From assembly GCA_004298015.1 (NCBI GenBank), contig SCSE01000006.1:1-34150 (forward strand): a stretch of DNA of 34,150 nt, in the 5' to 3' direction. Every line of letters starts with the position of its first letter. The first letter of the stretch is position 1. A program made the position numbers and the translations under genes. Shown piece after piece: positions 1 through 8,221 of the stretch. The notes beneath the pieces are model-generated. The model did no database searches. It saw only the letters and a list, made by a program, of their open reading frames with translations, and was not told where the DNA came from. This DNA comes from Rhodanobacter sp. Its GTDB lineage: Bacteria > Pseudomonadota > Gammaproteobacteria > Xanthomonadales > Rhodanobacteraceae.

Positions 1-117
1 CTCGTGCGAATCCGGCACGATCGAACGTCCGGCGTCGTTAGCTGCGACAAAGATAGGTCGTTGTTATATAGGCTGTTTTACCGCTTATTTTATACTGTCG
101 GGGGATGGGCACAAATA

Positions 118-552
118 GCCTTCTTCGATCGTGGCATTGATGACGTCAACACGCTGGTCCATGACCTCGGAAGCTTCATACGCTGCACGCACCGCAATGC
201 GCTGAGCTTCCTTGCCGTAGTAGCGTTGGATATCGAGATAAGTGCGGACGGCCGCGAAATGTCGATAGAGGGTCTTGGAACCCCGATAGTCAGCCGCCGT
301 GGCGGGCTTCAGATTCAACACCGTTCGGATATGCCCGACGATTTCGGCCGGGACGCTTTCCAAAGCCGGGAAGTAGTGCAGCTGCTGAAACGTCTTGAGC
401 AGCACGATCAGCCCCAAGCGGCCTGCATCGCTACGGGCGAAGCCCGAAGCCCATTCCACTTCGTCCACGTCGGGGGTGTAGTGCCGGAGCAGGTCGCGTG
501 TCGTGATGACACGAGGAAACCGCGGGTACGCGGTGCGCTCAAGGTTCGCCAT
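118..552 (-). pseudogene. tnpA: Truncated Tn3-family transposase (DUF4158 N-terminal domain)
   Basis: The frame starts MANLERTAYPRFPR and continues through the segment 'HYTPDVDEVEWASGFAR', the typical N-terminal DUF4158 domain of Tn3-family TnpA, which recognises the transposon ends. About 145 residues match the family pattern. After 'INATIEE' the expected continuation is lost, and an unrelated tail runs to a stop at 85. The full protein is close to 1000 residues, so the catalytic DDE domain is absent and this copy cannot transpose. Two further in-frame starts lie upstream (561 is the outermost). I chose 552 because family members begin shortly before the ERTAYPRFP segment. Family identity is well supported; the cause of the truncation (deletion or a second insertion) is not visible. 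Confidence 0.85.
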
Positions 553-654
553 AACCACCACCGGTGAGAGAGGGTGGCTTTGAGCTTAACGAACGATGGG
601 GGTCTAAACCAACCGCGAGCGCGTTTTTGCTGCGTTGTCACAAAGCTGCAGAAT

Positions 655-692
655 GCTATGACCCAATTTTACCCGTATCCGGGCACGACCCC
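655..692 (-). repeat. Probable 38-bp terminal inverted repeat of the Tn3-family element
   Basis: Read on the minus strand it begins GGGGTCGTGCCCGGATACGG and is located exactly where traG homology is interrupted. The length is taken from the family norm of 38 bp. The partner repeat is outside the window. Confidence 0.55.
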
Positions 693-1084
693 AGGAAGAC
701 GCCGGACGGCCCCGCCAGTCCGGCCTGGCGGATTTCAGCCGGCGCCGCCCAGCGCGCCGAGCCGTAGGTCGTGACGAGTTTGGATTGGCGCGCGCGCCAG
801 ACCGACATGCCGATGGCGACGCAAGCGGCGGTCACGCCGCTCGTGGCCGCCATGGCACCGCCCTTCAGGAAGAGACGCGGTGCGTAGGCGTCGAACCAGT
901 ACCACCATTCGAACAGCTGCCACGGGTGATAGATGGGAATGCCGAAGCAATCGAACCAGGGCGAACCGAGGCGTAGCTGATAGCCCAGTTGTGCCGCGGT
1001 CCATTGGGTGGCGCCCCAAGTTCCCGCGATCACGATGCCGAACATCGCCAGCACCTGGCCGAACAGCACACTGGTTCCCTGCAT
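693..1084 (-). pseudogene. traG: 5' part of conjugal transfer coupling protein TraG (VirD4 type)
   Basis: The first 132 residues match the N-terminal membrane region of IncP/Tn4371-type TraG. There is a first membrane helix near residues 8-28, the periplasmic 'WFDCFGIPIYHPWQLFEWWYWFDAYAPR' type stretch, a second helix near 75-95, and then 'LVTTYGSARWA', which precedes the ATPase domain. TraG couples the relaxosome to the type IV secretion channel. The frame is broken at residue 132 by the Tn3-family end, so Walker A, Walker B and the rest of a roughly 650-residue protein are missing. GGAG six bases before the ATG supports the start. The neighbours (eexN and a LysR gene upstream) fit the traR-traG end of an integrative conjugative element. 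Confidence 0.85.
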
Positions 1085-1368
1085 GTCGGTCTCCGAGTCG
1101 CCCCTGCATCGCGCGGCGATGACGTGCCGCAGACATGAGCTTCGGTGCCGGATCAGGAGCGGTCAAAGACCGTTATCGGAACGGTCGAGACGAAGAAAAC
1201 ATGATTTCCAGCTGGGGGAAAAGGGAACGCGTCGCGGCAAACGACAGCGTGTTATGGCGTGTAGGGTGATCTGCCAAAAAAACCGTGGATAACGCCAACG
1301 CCCAGGCACGCACCCCGCATGGGACCGGGATCGTCCAGTCCCTGCTTGGTATTTCGATGTCGTGGTGA

Positions 1369-1618
1369 TCAGTTCCGCGGTGCAGGTTGCGGCGTGTACT
1401 TGCCCTTGCCATCTCCCATGAAGCGCCGACGAAACGCTTCACTCGCTGCGTTGCAAGTGGCATCGCCCATCTTCGCGTGGTCTTCCTGGCATAGGCGCTG
1501 CAACTTCCTTGAGCCGTTCGGGATTGGCGACCAGTGATTCGACGGTATCTGGCGGTGTGGCCTTCCCACAGGCCGCCAGTACCAAGATCATCGGCAGCAG
1601 CACGTATGCCCTCTTCAT
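1369..1618 (-). pseudogene. eexN: EexN-type entry-exclusion lipoprotein, frameshifted
   Basis: The protein starts MKRAYVLLPMILVLAACGKA, a lipoprotein signal with the LAAC lipobox, then 'DTVESLVANPERLKE'. The expected continuation 'LQRLCQEDHAKMGDATCNAA' is present in the next frame and ends at the stop at 1369. Removing one A from the minus-strand run AAGGAAGTTG at about 1505-1506 restores a single 80-odd-residue frame, so this is a one-base insertion or a sequencing error. EexN-family lipoproteins block redundant uptake of the same conjugative element. The gene sits between the LysR gene and traG, which fits the conjugation remnant. Confidence 0.8.
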
Positions 1619-1658
1619 GTCACGTCCTCCTGCGTGGTGGGATGAGCACACCGAAACT

Positions 1659-2564
1659 TCACATTGGTTCGTCCCGAGCCGTTGTCTCGACCGGATTGAG
1701 CCGGTCGATGAAATGGCTCAATTGTGGGGACGGTTCGATGTCGGGCCGCAGCAGGTACGTCGTGAGCATGAGCGAACGCCCCGCAAGCGGGCGGACGACG
1801 ACTTCCGGGTGAGGGCATATCTCGACCTGAGCCGTACTGGTGAAGCCAAGCCCATATCCCGCCGCGACCAGGGTCAACATGAGGTCTTGGCTGGCCACGC
1901 GCTCCGCCACGATGGGTTGCACATCTATTGTGCGCAACATCCGATCGATCTGACGGCTACATCCTTCGCAAGCTTCCAGATGGCATAACACCAGGGGATA
2001 GCGCAACGCCTCCTCCAGCGGGATGCGCTTGTGCGCCAGCAGAGGATGGCGTGGAGGAATCGCCAGAACCAGTGGATCGCTCCAGATCGGTTCGGCGATG
2101 ATGCCTTCGCCCACCTCGGCCGATTGCGCGAATCCTGCATCGTACAAATCGCTGCGAAGTCCCTTCACTTGTTGTGCGAGGGGCATTTCGAAGAGGCGGA
2201 TTTCCACCTCCGGCTCTTCTTCGCGGCACTGCGCCAGCAACACGGTCAGTCGTGGTCGGACGATTCCATCGGAGAGCGCAATGCGCAGCGTGCCGTGATA
2301 ACCCGTGGCGGCAGCTTTCACCCCGGCCTTCGCCTGCTCAATGGTGGCGAAGACGCGCCGAACGTCTCCAAGGAAAACCTGTCCGGCCCAGGTCAACCGC
2401 GTGCTGCGCGTGGTCCGCTCGAATAGCTGCACGCCGAGGTCGTATTCAAGATCCTTGATAGCTCGCGATAGCGGTGACTGTTCGATGTGCAGTCGCACCG
2501 CAGCACGGGCGAAATGCAACTCTTCAGCAACCGCAATGAAGTAGCGGAGGTGACGCAACTCCAT
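1659..2564 (-). CDS. LysR-family transcriptional regulator (Tn4371 TraR-like context)
   Basis: This is a 301-residue LysR protein of normal length. Residues 1-60 form the winged helix-turn-helix ('MELRHLRYFIAVAEELHFAR', 'QSPLSRAIKDLE'), followed by a linker helix and a periplasmic-binding-protein-like effector domain starting near 'GTLRIALSDGIVRP'. The effector ligand cannot be told from sequence. An ATG one codon further upstream (2567) is also possible; GAGG lies just before the pair. The gene precedes eexN and traG on the same strand, matching the position of the LysR regulator in Tn4371-like ICEs. A role in controlling transfer genes is therefore an inference from position. It is the only intact gene of this remnant. 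Confidence 0.88.
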   Translation of the reverse strand: MELRHLRYFIAVAEELHFARAAVRLHIEQSPLSRAIKDLEYDLGVQLFERTTRSTRLTWAGQVFLGDVRRVFATIEQAKAGVKAAATGYHGTLRIALSDGIVRPRLTVLLAQCREEEPEVEIRLFEMPLAQQVKGLRSDLYDAGFAQSAEVGEGIIAEPIWSDPLVLAIPPRHPLLAHKRIPLEEALRYPLVLCHLEACEGCSRQIDRMLRTIDVQPIVAERVASQDLMLTLVAAGYGLGFTSTAQVEICPHPEVVVRPLAGRSLMLTTYLLRPDIEPSPQLSHFIDRLNPVETTARDEPM

Positions 2565-2567
2565 CAT

Positions 2568-3174
2568 TTACACCTCGAACACGCCCTGTGTTGTTTAAGT
2601 ACCATCGCAACCACAGCTTTTTCCTTCCCGTCACAGCTTAAAATGCACACCGGCCAAAAGCGTGATGTCTTAGAACTCGCTCTGGAGCAGGCGCACGCCG
2701 CTCTTGTCCTCAGTGAACTCGAGGGGAGTATCGAGTCGATTACTTCCCGCGAAGTAAACGCTGAATCTCCTCCCTATCCGGTAATAAGACCACAAATCCA
2801 GTGTGGGCCTACGTCGCGTATAGGTATTCGCTGATGACGCTCTGCAAATGTCAGCAAACTTCTAGCCGCAAAGTTGGCGGCGCCTTGAAATTCAACTGGT
2901 CCCTTCTCATAAAACATGGTTGCATTCTAAGTTACCGACAACGTCAAGCGCGGTCTGGATTCCCCACATGTGTAGCACCCTCACTTCCGCGGGTTCGCAT
3001 CAGATGGCCGTTTGCGGCTGCGGCCAGCCAAATTTGGCTTGACTCCCACCCCTCAAGGGTGGCCATTTCAAGCCATTCTCTATAACGAGGCGCAGCGGAT
3101 GGGTAATCAGGAAATGTTTTAACCGACCAGCATGTAGTTGCTGAAGTTCCTATCGAAGAAATCCATCAGTGCAA
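2568..3174. other. Intergenic stretch without a convincing gene
   Basis: No frame here looks protein-like on either strand. It contains the upstream region of the LysR gene and one strong palindrome (3036-3074, listed separately). It marks the junction between the conjugation remnant and the metX/ccm block. Confidence 0.6.
3036..3074. repeat. Two-tier palindrome / hairpin
   Basis: Outer arms GGCTTGA (3036-3042) and TCAAGCC (3068-3074) enclose inner arms CCACCC (3046-3051) and GGGTGG (3057-3062) with a 5-base loop. No T tract follows on either strand. It could be a terminator, or the end hairpin of a lost IS200/IS605-type element. Nothing nearby decides between them. Confidence 0.55.
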
Positions 3175-3567
3175 TTACTTCGGACGCGTATAGTACGAAA
3201 GCGGCGAGTCGGGGTTCTTGCCTGTGGTCGGACGGCGGCAGGGATTACCGGTAGTAATCGAGCGGTGTGGACGCAGATGTGTGCGCGCACTGCCCGGGTG
3301 CAGCAGCATGTAGGCCAGCGCGCTCATGCCGCCTATCAAGCAGCCGATCCGGCACAGGCCACTGACGACGGCGCGCGCCGCATTGGCCACATCTTCCAGC
3401 GAGAGCCCGGTCAGGATCAACACGGCGTTGTCGTGTGCCGGATTCAGTTCTCCCCAGGTTTCGTAGGCGATGTGGGCATCGTGCAATTGGCCGCCGCGCT
3501 TCATCGGGAACGGCGAGGGCAACGCAAAGTAGAGCCTGGCGTCACCCGGTGGCGCGTCTTGCACCAT
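3175..3567 (-). pseudogene. metX: Decayed homoserine O-acyltransferase fragment (MetX type)
   Basis: The first 50 residues ('YFALPSPFPMKRGG', 'AHIAYETWGELNPAHDNAVL', 'LTGLS') match the N-terminus of MetX-type homoserine O-acetyl- or succinyltransferases of the alpha/beta-hydrolase fold. The frame then jumps to the segment around the nucleophile elbow ('SLEDVANAARAVVSGL', 'GGMSALAYMLLHPGSARTH'), so about 90 residues are deleted. The elbow itself has lost residues: the family's GNSMGGM is reduced to GGM, removing the catalytic Ser. After 'SARTH' the rest is unrelated. The start codon overlaps the ccmI stop (TGATG), so an intact metX was once coupled to the ccm operon. Confidence 0.82.
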
Positions 3568-4625
3568 CAATGCACCTTGTCGATGCGGATGTTGATGGGT
3601 GCCTTGCTATCCACGGCGACGACACCGGCATTACCTTCCAGATCGCCCGGCTGAGCGATCGGTTGGCCGCTGTGGCTTATCCTGGCACCGACAAATACCT
3701 CACTTTCCGAGGAAAGTTTGAAGGAGGGGCGCATCGCCATCGCGTCGTCGAGCGTGACCGTGGCGGGCAGTTGACTGGCGGCGAGCTTGGCCACGGCCAG
3801 AGGCATCGGTGGCCCCTGGGGTGCCCGTGCGTAGACGTACAAAGTGTCTCCGGCACGCAGTTTCGACGTGAGCGCCGGCGCCAGCGTGACGTGTACCTGC
3901 AACGAGGCGGCCGGAACGGCTGTGCCCGGAGTGCCGGTGCTTGACGATGCACTTGCCGGCTCGCTGGCAGCCCGTTTGTCGGCGATGGCGATTTGCTCGG
4001 CGATCGCCTTGGCCACCTTCGAACCCGGTTCGAGCTGGGGCTGCAGCAGGCGCCAGGTGGCGGCAGCCTCACGGTACTGGCCGTGCTGGAAGTTGCCGAT
4101 GCCGAGCAACCAGAGGCCGCGTTGACTGTCCGGCTGCAGCAGTACGGCGCGTTTGAGCAAGGTCAGGGCACGCCCCTCGATCATGTGATCGCTGCGTAGT
4201 ACCGAGTCATTCTCGGCCCAGCCGATCATGGCGTCGGCATTGTTGGGATCGAGCTTGAGCACGTGACCGTAGGCGTCGCGCGCGTCGGCGGGCTTGTGTT
4301 GCAAGGCGCTGGTTTGCGCCAGCAACAGCCATGCCTGCAGATCGTCCGGCTGCTGGGCCAGATGGGCATGCAGTTCGGTGATCGCTTGCTGCATGGTCAG
4401 CGGCGGCTGGGCTTCGGCGGTCACGCCGTTGAGTGCCCGCGGCGTACCGACCAGTAAATACAGCCCGAGGGTAGCCAGCGGCAAGGCAAAGGCAATCGCC
4501 AGGACCAGGGCAAACACCCCGCGTGACGACCCGTCGCGCCGGCCTTGCCGCACCATCGGCAACAACAGCACGGCTAGCGCCACAGCGATCATCACTGCGG
4601 CGATCATGTAGAAAGCGATTTTCAC
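3567..4625 (-). CDS. ccmI: c-type cytochrome biogenesis protein CcmI
   Basis: A 352-residue protein with two N-terminal membrane helices (about residues 4-24 and 38-60). A periplasmic TPR domain follows (roughly 75-220; 'DDLQAWLLLAQTSALQHKPADARDAY', 'HVLKLDPNNADAMIGWAE'). The C-terminal beta-rich domain (about 240-352) is of the type that in CcmI holds apocytochrome C-termini. CcmI delivers apocytochromes to the CcmF/H haem ligation complex. The length is in the bipartite CcmI range. It overlaps ccmH by four bases (ATGA), so it is the last functional gene of the ccm operon; the metX fragment follows directly. Confidence 0.95.
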   Translation of the reverse strand: MKIAFYMIAAVMIAVALAVLLLPMVRQGRRDGSSRGVFALVLAIAFALPLATLGLYLLVGTPRALNGVTAEAQPPLTMQQAITELHAHLAQQPDDLQAWLLLAQTSALQHKPADARDAYGHVLKLDPNNADAMIGWAENDSVLRSDHMIEGRALTLLKRAVLLQPDSQRGLWLLGIGNFQHGQYREAAATWRLLQPQLEPGSKVAKAIAEQIAIADKRAASEPASASSSTGTPGTAVPAASLQVHVTLAPALTSKLRAGDTLYVYARAPQGPPMPLAVAKLAASQLPATVTLDDAMAMRPSFKLSSESEVFVGARISHSGQPIAQPGDLEGNAGVVAVDSKAPINIRIDKVH

Positions 4626-5071
4626 CAGTCATCCCCGTTGTCGGTAGGCGGTGCTGCGACGGAAACGCCGTCGCGATTGCGTTTGCGGATGGCGATGGCC
4701 ACGACGACTGCGCCGCCGAAAAGGATTAGCAGGGGGCCGAACCAGAGCAGCCAGGTATCGGGTTTCAGAGGGGGGTCGTACAACACGAAATCGGAATAGC
4801 GGGCCACCAGATATTGCTTGATCTGGGCGTCGCTCTTGCCATGCTGCATCTGCTGAAATACGTCCAGACGCAGGTCACGGGCCAGCTCGGCGTTGGAGTC
4901 GGCCAGACTCTCGTTCTGGCAGACCAGACAGCGCAATTGGCCGGTGAGGTGCTGGAATCGCACTTCCTCGGCGTGATTCTTGAACGGCAGCGGTTCGATG
5001 GCCTGACTGTGGACGATACCGGCGAATGTCAGCCCTGCCACCAGCCATAGTTGCAGTAGGGGACGCATCAC
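4622..5071 (-). CDS. ccmH: Cytochrome c maturation thiol-oxidoreductase CcmH
   Basis: A 149-residue protein with a signal peptide (residues 1-23) and the redox motif LRCLVCQNES (Cys48 and Cys51) characteristic of CcmH/CycL. A three-helix periplasmic domain and one C-terminal membrane anchor ('WFGPLLILFGGAVVVAIAI') follow. It helps reduce the CXXCH cysteines of apocytochrome before haem attachment. This is the short CcmH form; the TPR part is supplied by the separate CcmI. It overlaps ccmG and ccmI by ATGA on both sides. Confidence 0.96.
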   Translation of the reverse strand: MMRPLLQLWLVAGLTFAGIVHSQAIEPLPFKNHAEEVRFQHLTGQLRCLVCQNESLADSNAELARDLRLDVFQQMQHGKSDAQIKQYLVARYSDFVLYDPPLKPDTWLLWFGPLLILFGGAVVVAIAIRKRNRDGVSVAAPPTDNGDDW

Positions 5072-5610
5072 GGTGTCTCCTTCTTCAGTGCGGCAATCGC
5101 CGGTTGCAGCTTCTTGGCGATGACCTCGGGGGTCAGTGGCCCGATATGCTTGTAGCGGATCACCCCCTTGGCGTCGATCAGGAAGCTTTCCGGTGCGCCG
5201 TACACACCGAAGTCGATGGCGGTGCGTCCCGAGCGGTCGGTGATGACCTCGCCATAGGGGTTGCCGTGTTCGCGCAGCCAGTTCTTCGCGTCGTCCGGGG
5301 CGTCCTTGTAGTCATACCCAAGCAACAGGATGCCGAGTTGCGAGCCTTCGGCCATCAGGGTCGGGTGCTCTTCGGCGCAGGCTATGCACCAGCTGGCGAA
5401 CACATTGAGCAGGTAGGGTTTGCCCAGCAGGCTGGCCTTGCTCACGGTCTGGGTGGGGTCATCGAGCCGGGGCAGGTTGAACGCCGGGGCTGGCTTGTTG
5501 ATCAGCGGTGAAGGGACCTCGCGCGGATCGTGCTGAGTGTTCCACCAGATACCAAAGCCGAACAAGCCCGCCAACAGCATGAAGCCAAAAAACGGCAGCA
5601 ATCGGCTCAT
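5068..5610 (-). CDS. ccmG: Thiol:disulfide interchange protein CcmG/DsbE
   Basis: A 180-residue membrane-anchored thioredoxin-like protein: one helix (about residues 5-24), then a thioredoxin fold with the active site WCIAC (Cys75, Cys78) and the cis-Pro region 'GVYGAPESFLID'. It passes reductant to CcmH or apocytochrome in the periplasm. I chose the ATG at 5610, which overlaps the ccmF stop (ATGA). The frame is open 55 codons further upstream, but that stretch lies inside ccmF and has no family similarity. Confidence 0.96.
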   Translation of the reverse strand: MSRLLPFFGFMLLAGLFGFGIWWNTQHDPREVPSPLINKPAPAFNLPRLDDPTQTVSKASLLGKPYLLNVFASWCIACAEEHPTLMAEGSQLGILLLGYDYKDAPDDAKNWLREHGNPYGEVITDRSGRTAIDFGVYGAPESFLIDAKGVIRYKHIGPLTPEVIAKKLQPAIAALKKETP

Positions 5611-7580
5611 GCGTTGTTTTCCTGCAGGATCAGTTTCTCGGTCGGCGCGTCCACGGCGCTGCGCTTGATGCGAAAGCGCTTGTCGGCCGCGGCGGTGAAG
5701 CCTCCAAGCATCATCAGCAGGCCGCCGCCCCAGATCCAGCGGATGAAGGGCTTGTAGTACAGCCGCATCGACCACGCCCCCTCGATGTTGTTAGCGTCCA
5801 TCGGTTCGCCCAGGGCTACATAGAGGTCACGGGTGAAACCGGCATCCACGGCCGATTCGGTCTGTACCTGCCCCCGCGGGTAGGTACGTTTTTGCGGTTT
5901 CATCACCGCCACCGACTCGCCATCGCGGGTCACCGTGATAAGCCCCTGGTCGGCCCGCCAGTTGGGTCCGGTGGTGCGCTGTGCGCCATCGAAACGGAAG
6001 TCGTAGCCACCGATGTGCTGAGTCTGGCCCGGAGCCATCCGCACATCGCGCGTCACACTGAGCGAGTTGCTCAACAGCACCCCGGCGACGAAGACGCCCA
6101 TGCCGAGATGGGCCAGCAGCATGCCGGCCATTTCCGCGGGGTAACGACGACCGGCCGGTGCTTCGCGCCAGCGTTTGATCATGTAAAGCAGCACGCCAGC
6201 GCCAAGCCAGACCAGGGTGGCGACCCCGGCAATTGCCTTGAGCTGGCCGTTCACGAAGAACGCCGCCACGATCGCGCAGGCGACCGCCGCAATGCCAGCG
6301 CGCAGCAATACCTGTTTGAGCACGGCGGGATCACCCTTGTTCCAGCGCAGGAACGGCCCGAACGGCATCAGCAACACCACCGGCAGCATCAGCAGCGGAA
6401 ACAGGAGGCCGAAGTAGGGTGGTCCCACTGAGATCTTGCCAAGGTTCAGTGCGTCGGCGAGCAACGGAAACAGCGTGCCCAGCAACACCATCGCCGCGGC
6501 CACCGCAAACATCAGGTTGCCGATCAACATGGCGGTCTCGCGCGACAGCACCTGGAACGGCTTGCCCCCCACCACCTTTGGTGCCCGCAGTGCATATAGC
6601 AGGAGCGAGCCGCCGACCACGATCGTCAGGAACGCCAGGATGAATACGCCGCGGCGAGGGTCAGAGGCAAACGCATGCACCGACGTAAGTACGCCCGAAC
6701 GTACCAGGAAGGTGCCTAGCAGACTCAGCGAGAAGGCAAAGATCGACAGCAGGATGGTCCATGCGCGCAGGCTGCCTCGCTTTTCGGTGATCGCCTGGGC
6801 ATGAATCAGCGCCAGACCGACCAGCCACGGCATGAAGCTGGCGTTTTCCACTGGATCCCAGAACCACCAGCCGCCCCAGCCCAGCTCGGCATAGGCCCAC
6901 CAGCTGCCGGCGACGATGCCGCAGGTAAGAAAGCCCCATGCCATGTTTGTCCATGGCCTGGCCCAGCGCACCCATGCCTGCTCCATCTCGCCGCCCAGCA
7001 GGCCGGCGATCGAAAAGGCAAAAGCGACCGAGAAACCGACATAGCCCATGTACAGCACGGGCGGATGAAACGTCATGCCCGGGTCCTGCAGCACAGGATT
7101 CAGGTCGGCACCATCACCGGGCATCGGCAGCAGCCGCCCGAATGGATCGGAGGTAAGCAGGGTAAACAGCAGGAAACCCACCGCGACCAGGCCCATGACG
7201 GCCAATACCCGCGACGCGAACACTTCGGGAAGCTTCTGGCTAAATGCGGCGAGGGCAACGGTCCACACGTTGAGGATCAGGATCCACAGCAGCAGCGAGC
7301 CCTCGTGGGCACCCCATACGGCAGCAATCCGGTAATACCAGGGCAGCTCGAGGTTGGAATTGGCGGCGACATACTGCACGGAAAAGTCGAAGTGCAGGAA
7401 GGCCCAGACCAGAATGCCGAAGGCCATCGCGACGAAGACGGCCTGACCGGCCGCGGCAGGCCGGGCCACCGCCATCAGCGCGCGATTACCGCGCCAGGCA
7501 CCGATCAGCGGAAGGACGCCCTGCGCCAGTGCCAGCAGCAGCGCCAGGATCAGTGCCAGTTGGCCGAGTTCGGGGGTCAT
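5607..7580 (-). CDS. ccmF: Haem lyase subunit CcmF
   Basis: A 657-residue polytopic protein with about 14-15 membrane helices. It carries the tryptophan-rich WWD haem-handling segment at residues 235-250 ('[20 protein letters not shown]'), preceded by conserved His-containing loops such as 'HEGSLLLW' and '[10 protein letters not shown]'. CcmF takes haem from CcmE and, with CcmH/I, ligates it to CXXCH motifs. Length and motif order are normal for the family. It is coupled by ATGA overlaps to ccmE upstream and ccmG downstream. Confidence 0.97.
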   Translation of the reverse strand: MTPELGQLALILALLLALAQGVLPLIGAWRGNRALMAVARPAAAGQAVFVAMAFGILVWAFLHFDFSVQYVAANSNLELPWYYRIAAVWGAHEGSLLLWILILNVWTVALAAFSQKLPEVFASRVLAVMGLVAVGFLLFTLLTSDPFGRLLPMPGDGADLNPVLQDPGMTFHPPVLYMGYVGFSVAFAFSIAGLLGGEMEQAWVRWARPWTNMAWGFLTCGIVAGSWWAYAELGWGGWWFWDPVENASFMPWLVGLALIHAQAITEKRGSLRAWTILLSIFAFSLSLLGTFLVRSGVLTSVHAFASDPRRGVFILAFLTIVVGGSLLLYALRAPKVVGGKPFQVLSRETAMLIGNLMFAVAAAMVLLGTLFPLLADALNLGKISVGPPYFGLLFPLLMLPVVLLMPFGPFLRWNKGDPAVLKQVLLRAGIAAVACAIVAAFFVNGQLKAIAGVATLVWLGAGVLLYMIKRWREAPAGRRYPAEMAGMLLAHLGMGVFVAGVLLSNSLSVTRDVRMAPGQTQHIGGYDFRFDGAQRTTGPNWRADQGLITVTRDGESVAVMKPQKRTYPRGQVQTESAVDAGFTRDLYVALGEPMDANNIEGAWSMRLYYKPFIRWIWGGGLLMMLGGFTAAADKRFRIKRSAVDAPTEKLILQENNA

Positions 7581-8044
7581 GGCACTTTATCCTGTGCGAT
7601 CGCTTGTTTGATCTTCTTGTCGGCATGGGCCTTGGCCATGGCGTCCTTGAGCTCTTTCGGCATATAGGTGGCATCGTGCTTGGCCAGCACCTCGGTGGCG
7701 ATGAAGCGGGCATTGTCCATGTGGCCGGTGGCGATGACCGCCTGGTTGCCGCGAAACAGGTCGGGCAGGATGCCGGTGTACTCCACCGGCATCGCGCCAC
7801 TGGCATCGACCACGGTGAAGGTGACCTTGAGCGAGGTGTCGCTGCGCTGGATCGAGCCGGCCTTGACCATGCCACCGAGCCGGAACGTTCGGTAGTGGGA
7901 GGCTTGTCCCGATTGCACCTGGCTCGGCGTGAACAGGTAATTCATGTTCTGCTGCAGAGCATAGATGCCCAGGCCGATCGCCAGTGACGCGGCGACGGCG
8001 ACGACGGCAACGACGATGAGCCTGCGTTTACGGGTGGGATTCAT
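7577..8044 (-). CDS. ccmE: Haem chaperone CcmE
   Basis: A 155-residue protein with a short cytoplasmic tail rich in Arg (MNPTRKRRL), one membrane helix (about 9-29) and an OB-fold periplasmic domain. The haem-binding motif HDATY (His123, Tyr127) lies in '[13 protein letters not shown]'. It carries haem covalently from CcmC to CcmF. The start at 8044 gives the usual N-terminus; starts at 8050 and 8071 add only a few unconserved residues. Normally ccmD and ccmC lie directly upstream. Here they are replaced by about 175 bp of non-coding DNA and the peroxidase gene. Confidence 0.95.
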   Translation of the reverse strand: MNPTRKRRLIVVAVVAVAASLAIGLGIYALQQNMNYLFTPSQVQSGQASHYRTFRLGGMVKAGSIQRSDTSLKVTFTVVDASGAMPVEYTGILPDLFRGNQAVIATGHMDNARFIATEVLAKHDATYMPKELKDAMAKAHADKKIKQAIAQDKVP

Positions 8045-8221
8045 GGGCATTGTCGTGAGCCATCCCTTCATGGAAATGGTGGGATGTGATTGACAGCTGG
8101 AGCGATTCCGGCCCCGAGTAGTTACGCCATTTTCTCAACTCAACCCTGGCCTTTCTTTAATGCCCCTCGGTTTCGACTTAGCTCGACTGAAATCGAAGGC
8201 TACATGCCCAGAGGGCGTCTT
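8045..8221. other. Junction between peroxidase gene and ccmE; ccmABCD absent
   Basis: This stretch holds no protein-like frame and no recognisable 3' end of ccmD. It must contain the promoter, or at least the read-through path, for the ccmEFGHI genes. The change from AT-richer peroxidase DNA to GC-rich ccm DNA happens here, which suggests a recombination junction. Confidence 0.5.

Larger units (their letters stand above)
1..692 (-). mobile_element. Partial Tn3-family transposon, right end inserted in traG
   Basis: This is the end of a Tn3-family element carrying the start of its transposase on the minus strand. The right boundary is set at 692. The minus strand reads GGGGTCGTGCCCGG inward from that point, the GGGG start typical of Tn3-family 38-bp ends (about 655-692). 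The traG reading frame stops matching its family at exactly this place. The five bases just outside (693-697, AGGAA) would be one half of the target duplication. The other end lies outside the window, so the duplication cannot be verified. The internal part is itself rearranged, because the transposase frame is lost near 118. Confidence 0.65.

Noticed and set aside
4..567. A 187-residue plus-strand reading frame
   Set aside because: It is antisense to the Tn3 transposase N-terminus and has no family-like composition.
585..622. An alternative Tn3 terminal repeat ending in CTTAA...
   Set aside because: Its outer end lacks the GGGG start, whereas the 655-692 repeat has it and coincides with the traG break.
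735..1166. An alternative 143-residue minus-strand frame over traG
   Set aside because: It is Arg-rich and out of frame with the clear TraG membrane domain.
6801..7667. A 288-residue plus-strand reading frame
   Set aside because: It is the antisense of ccmF, very rich in Gln, His and Arg, and lacks any domain. It arises from the codon bias of the real gene.
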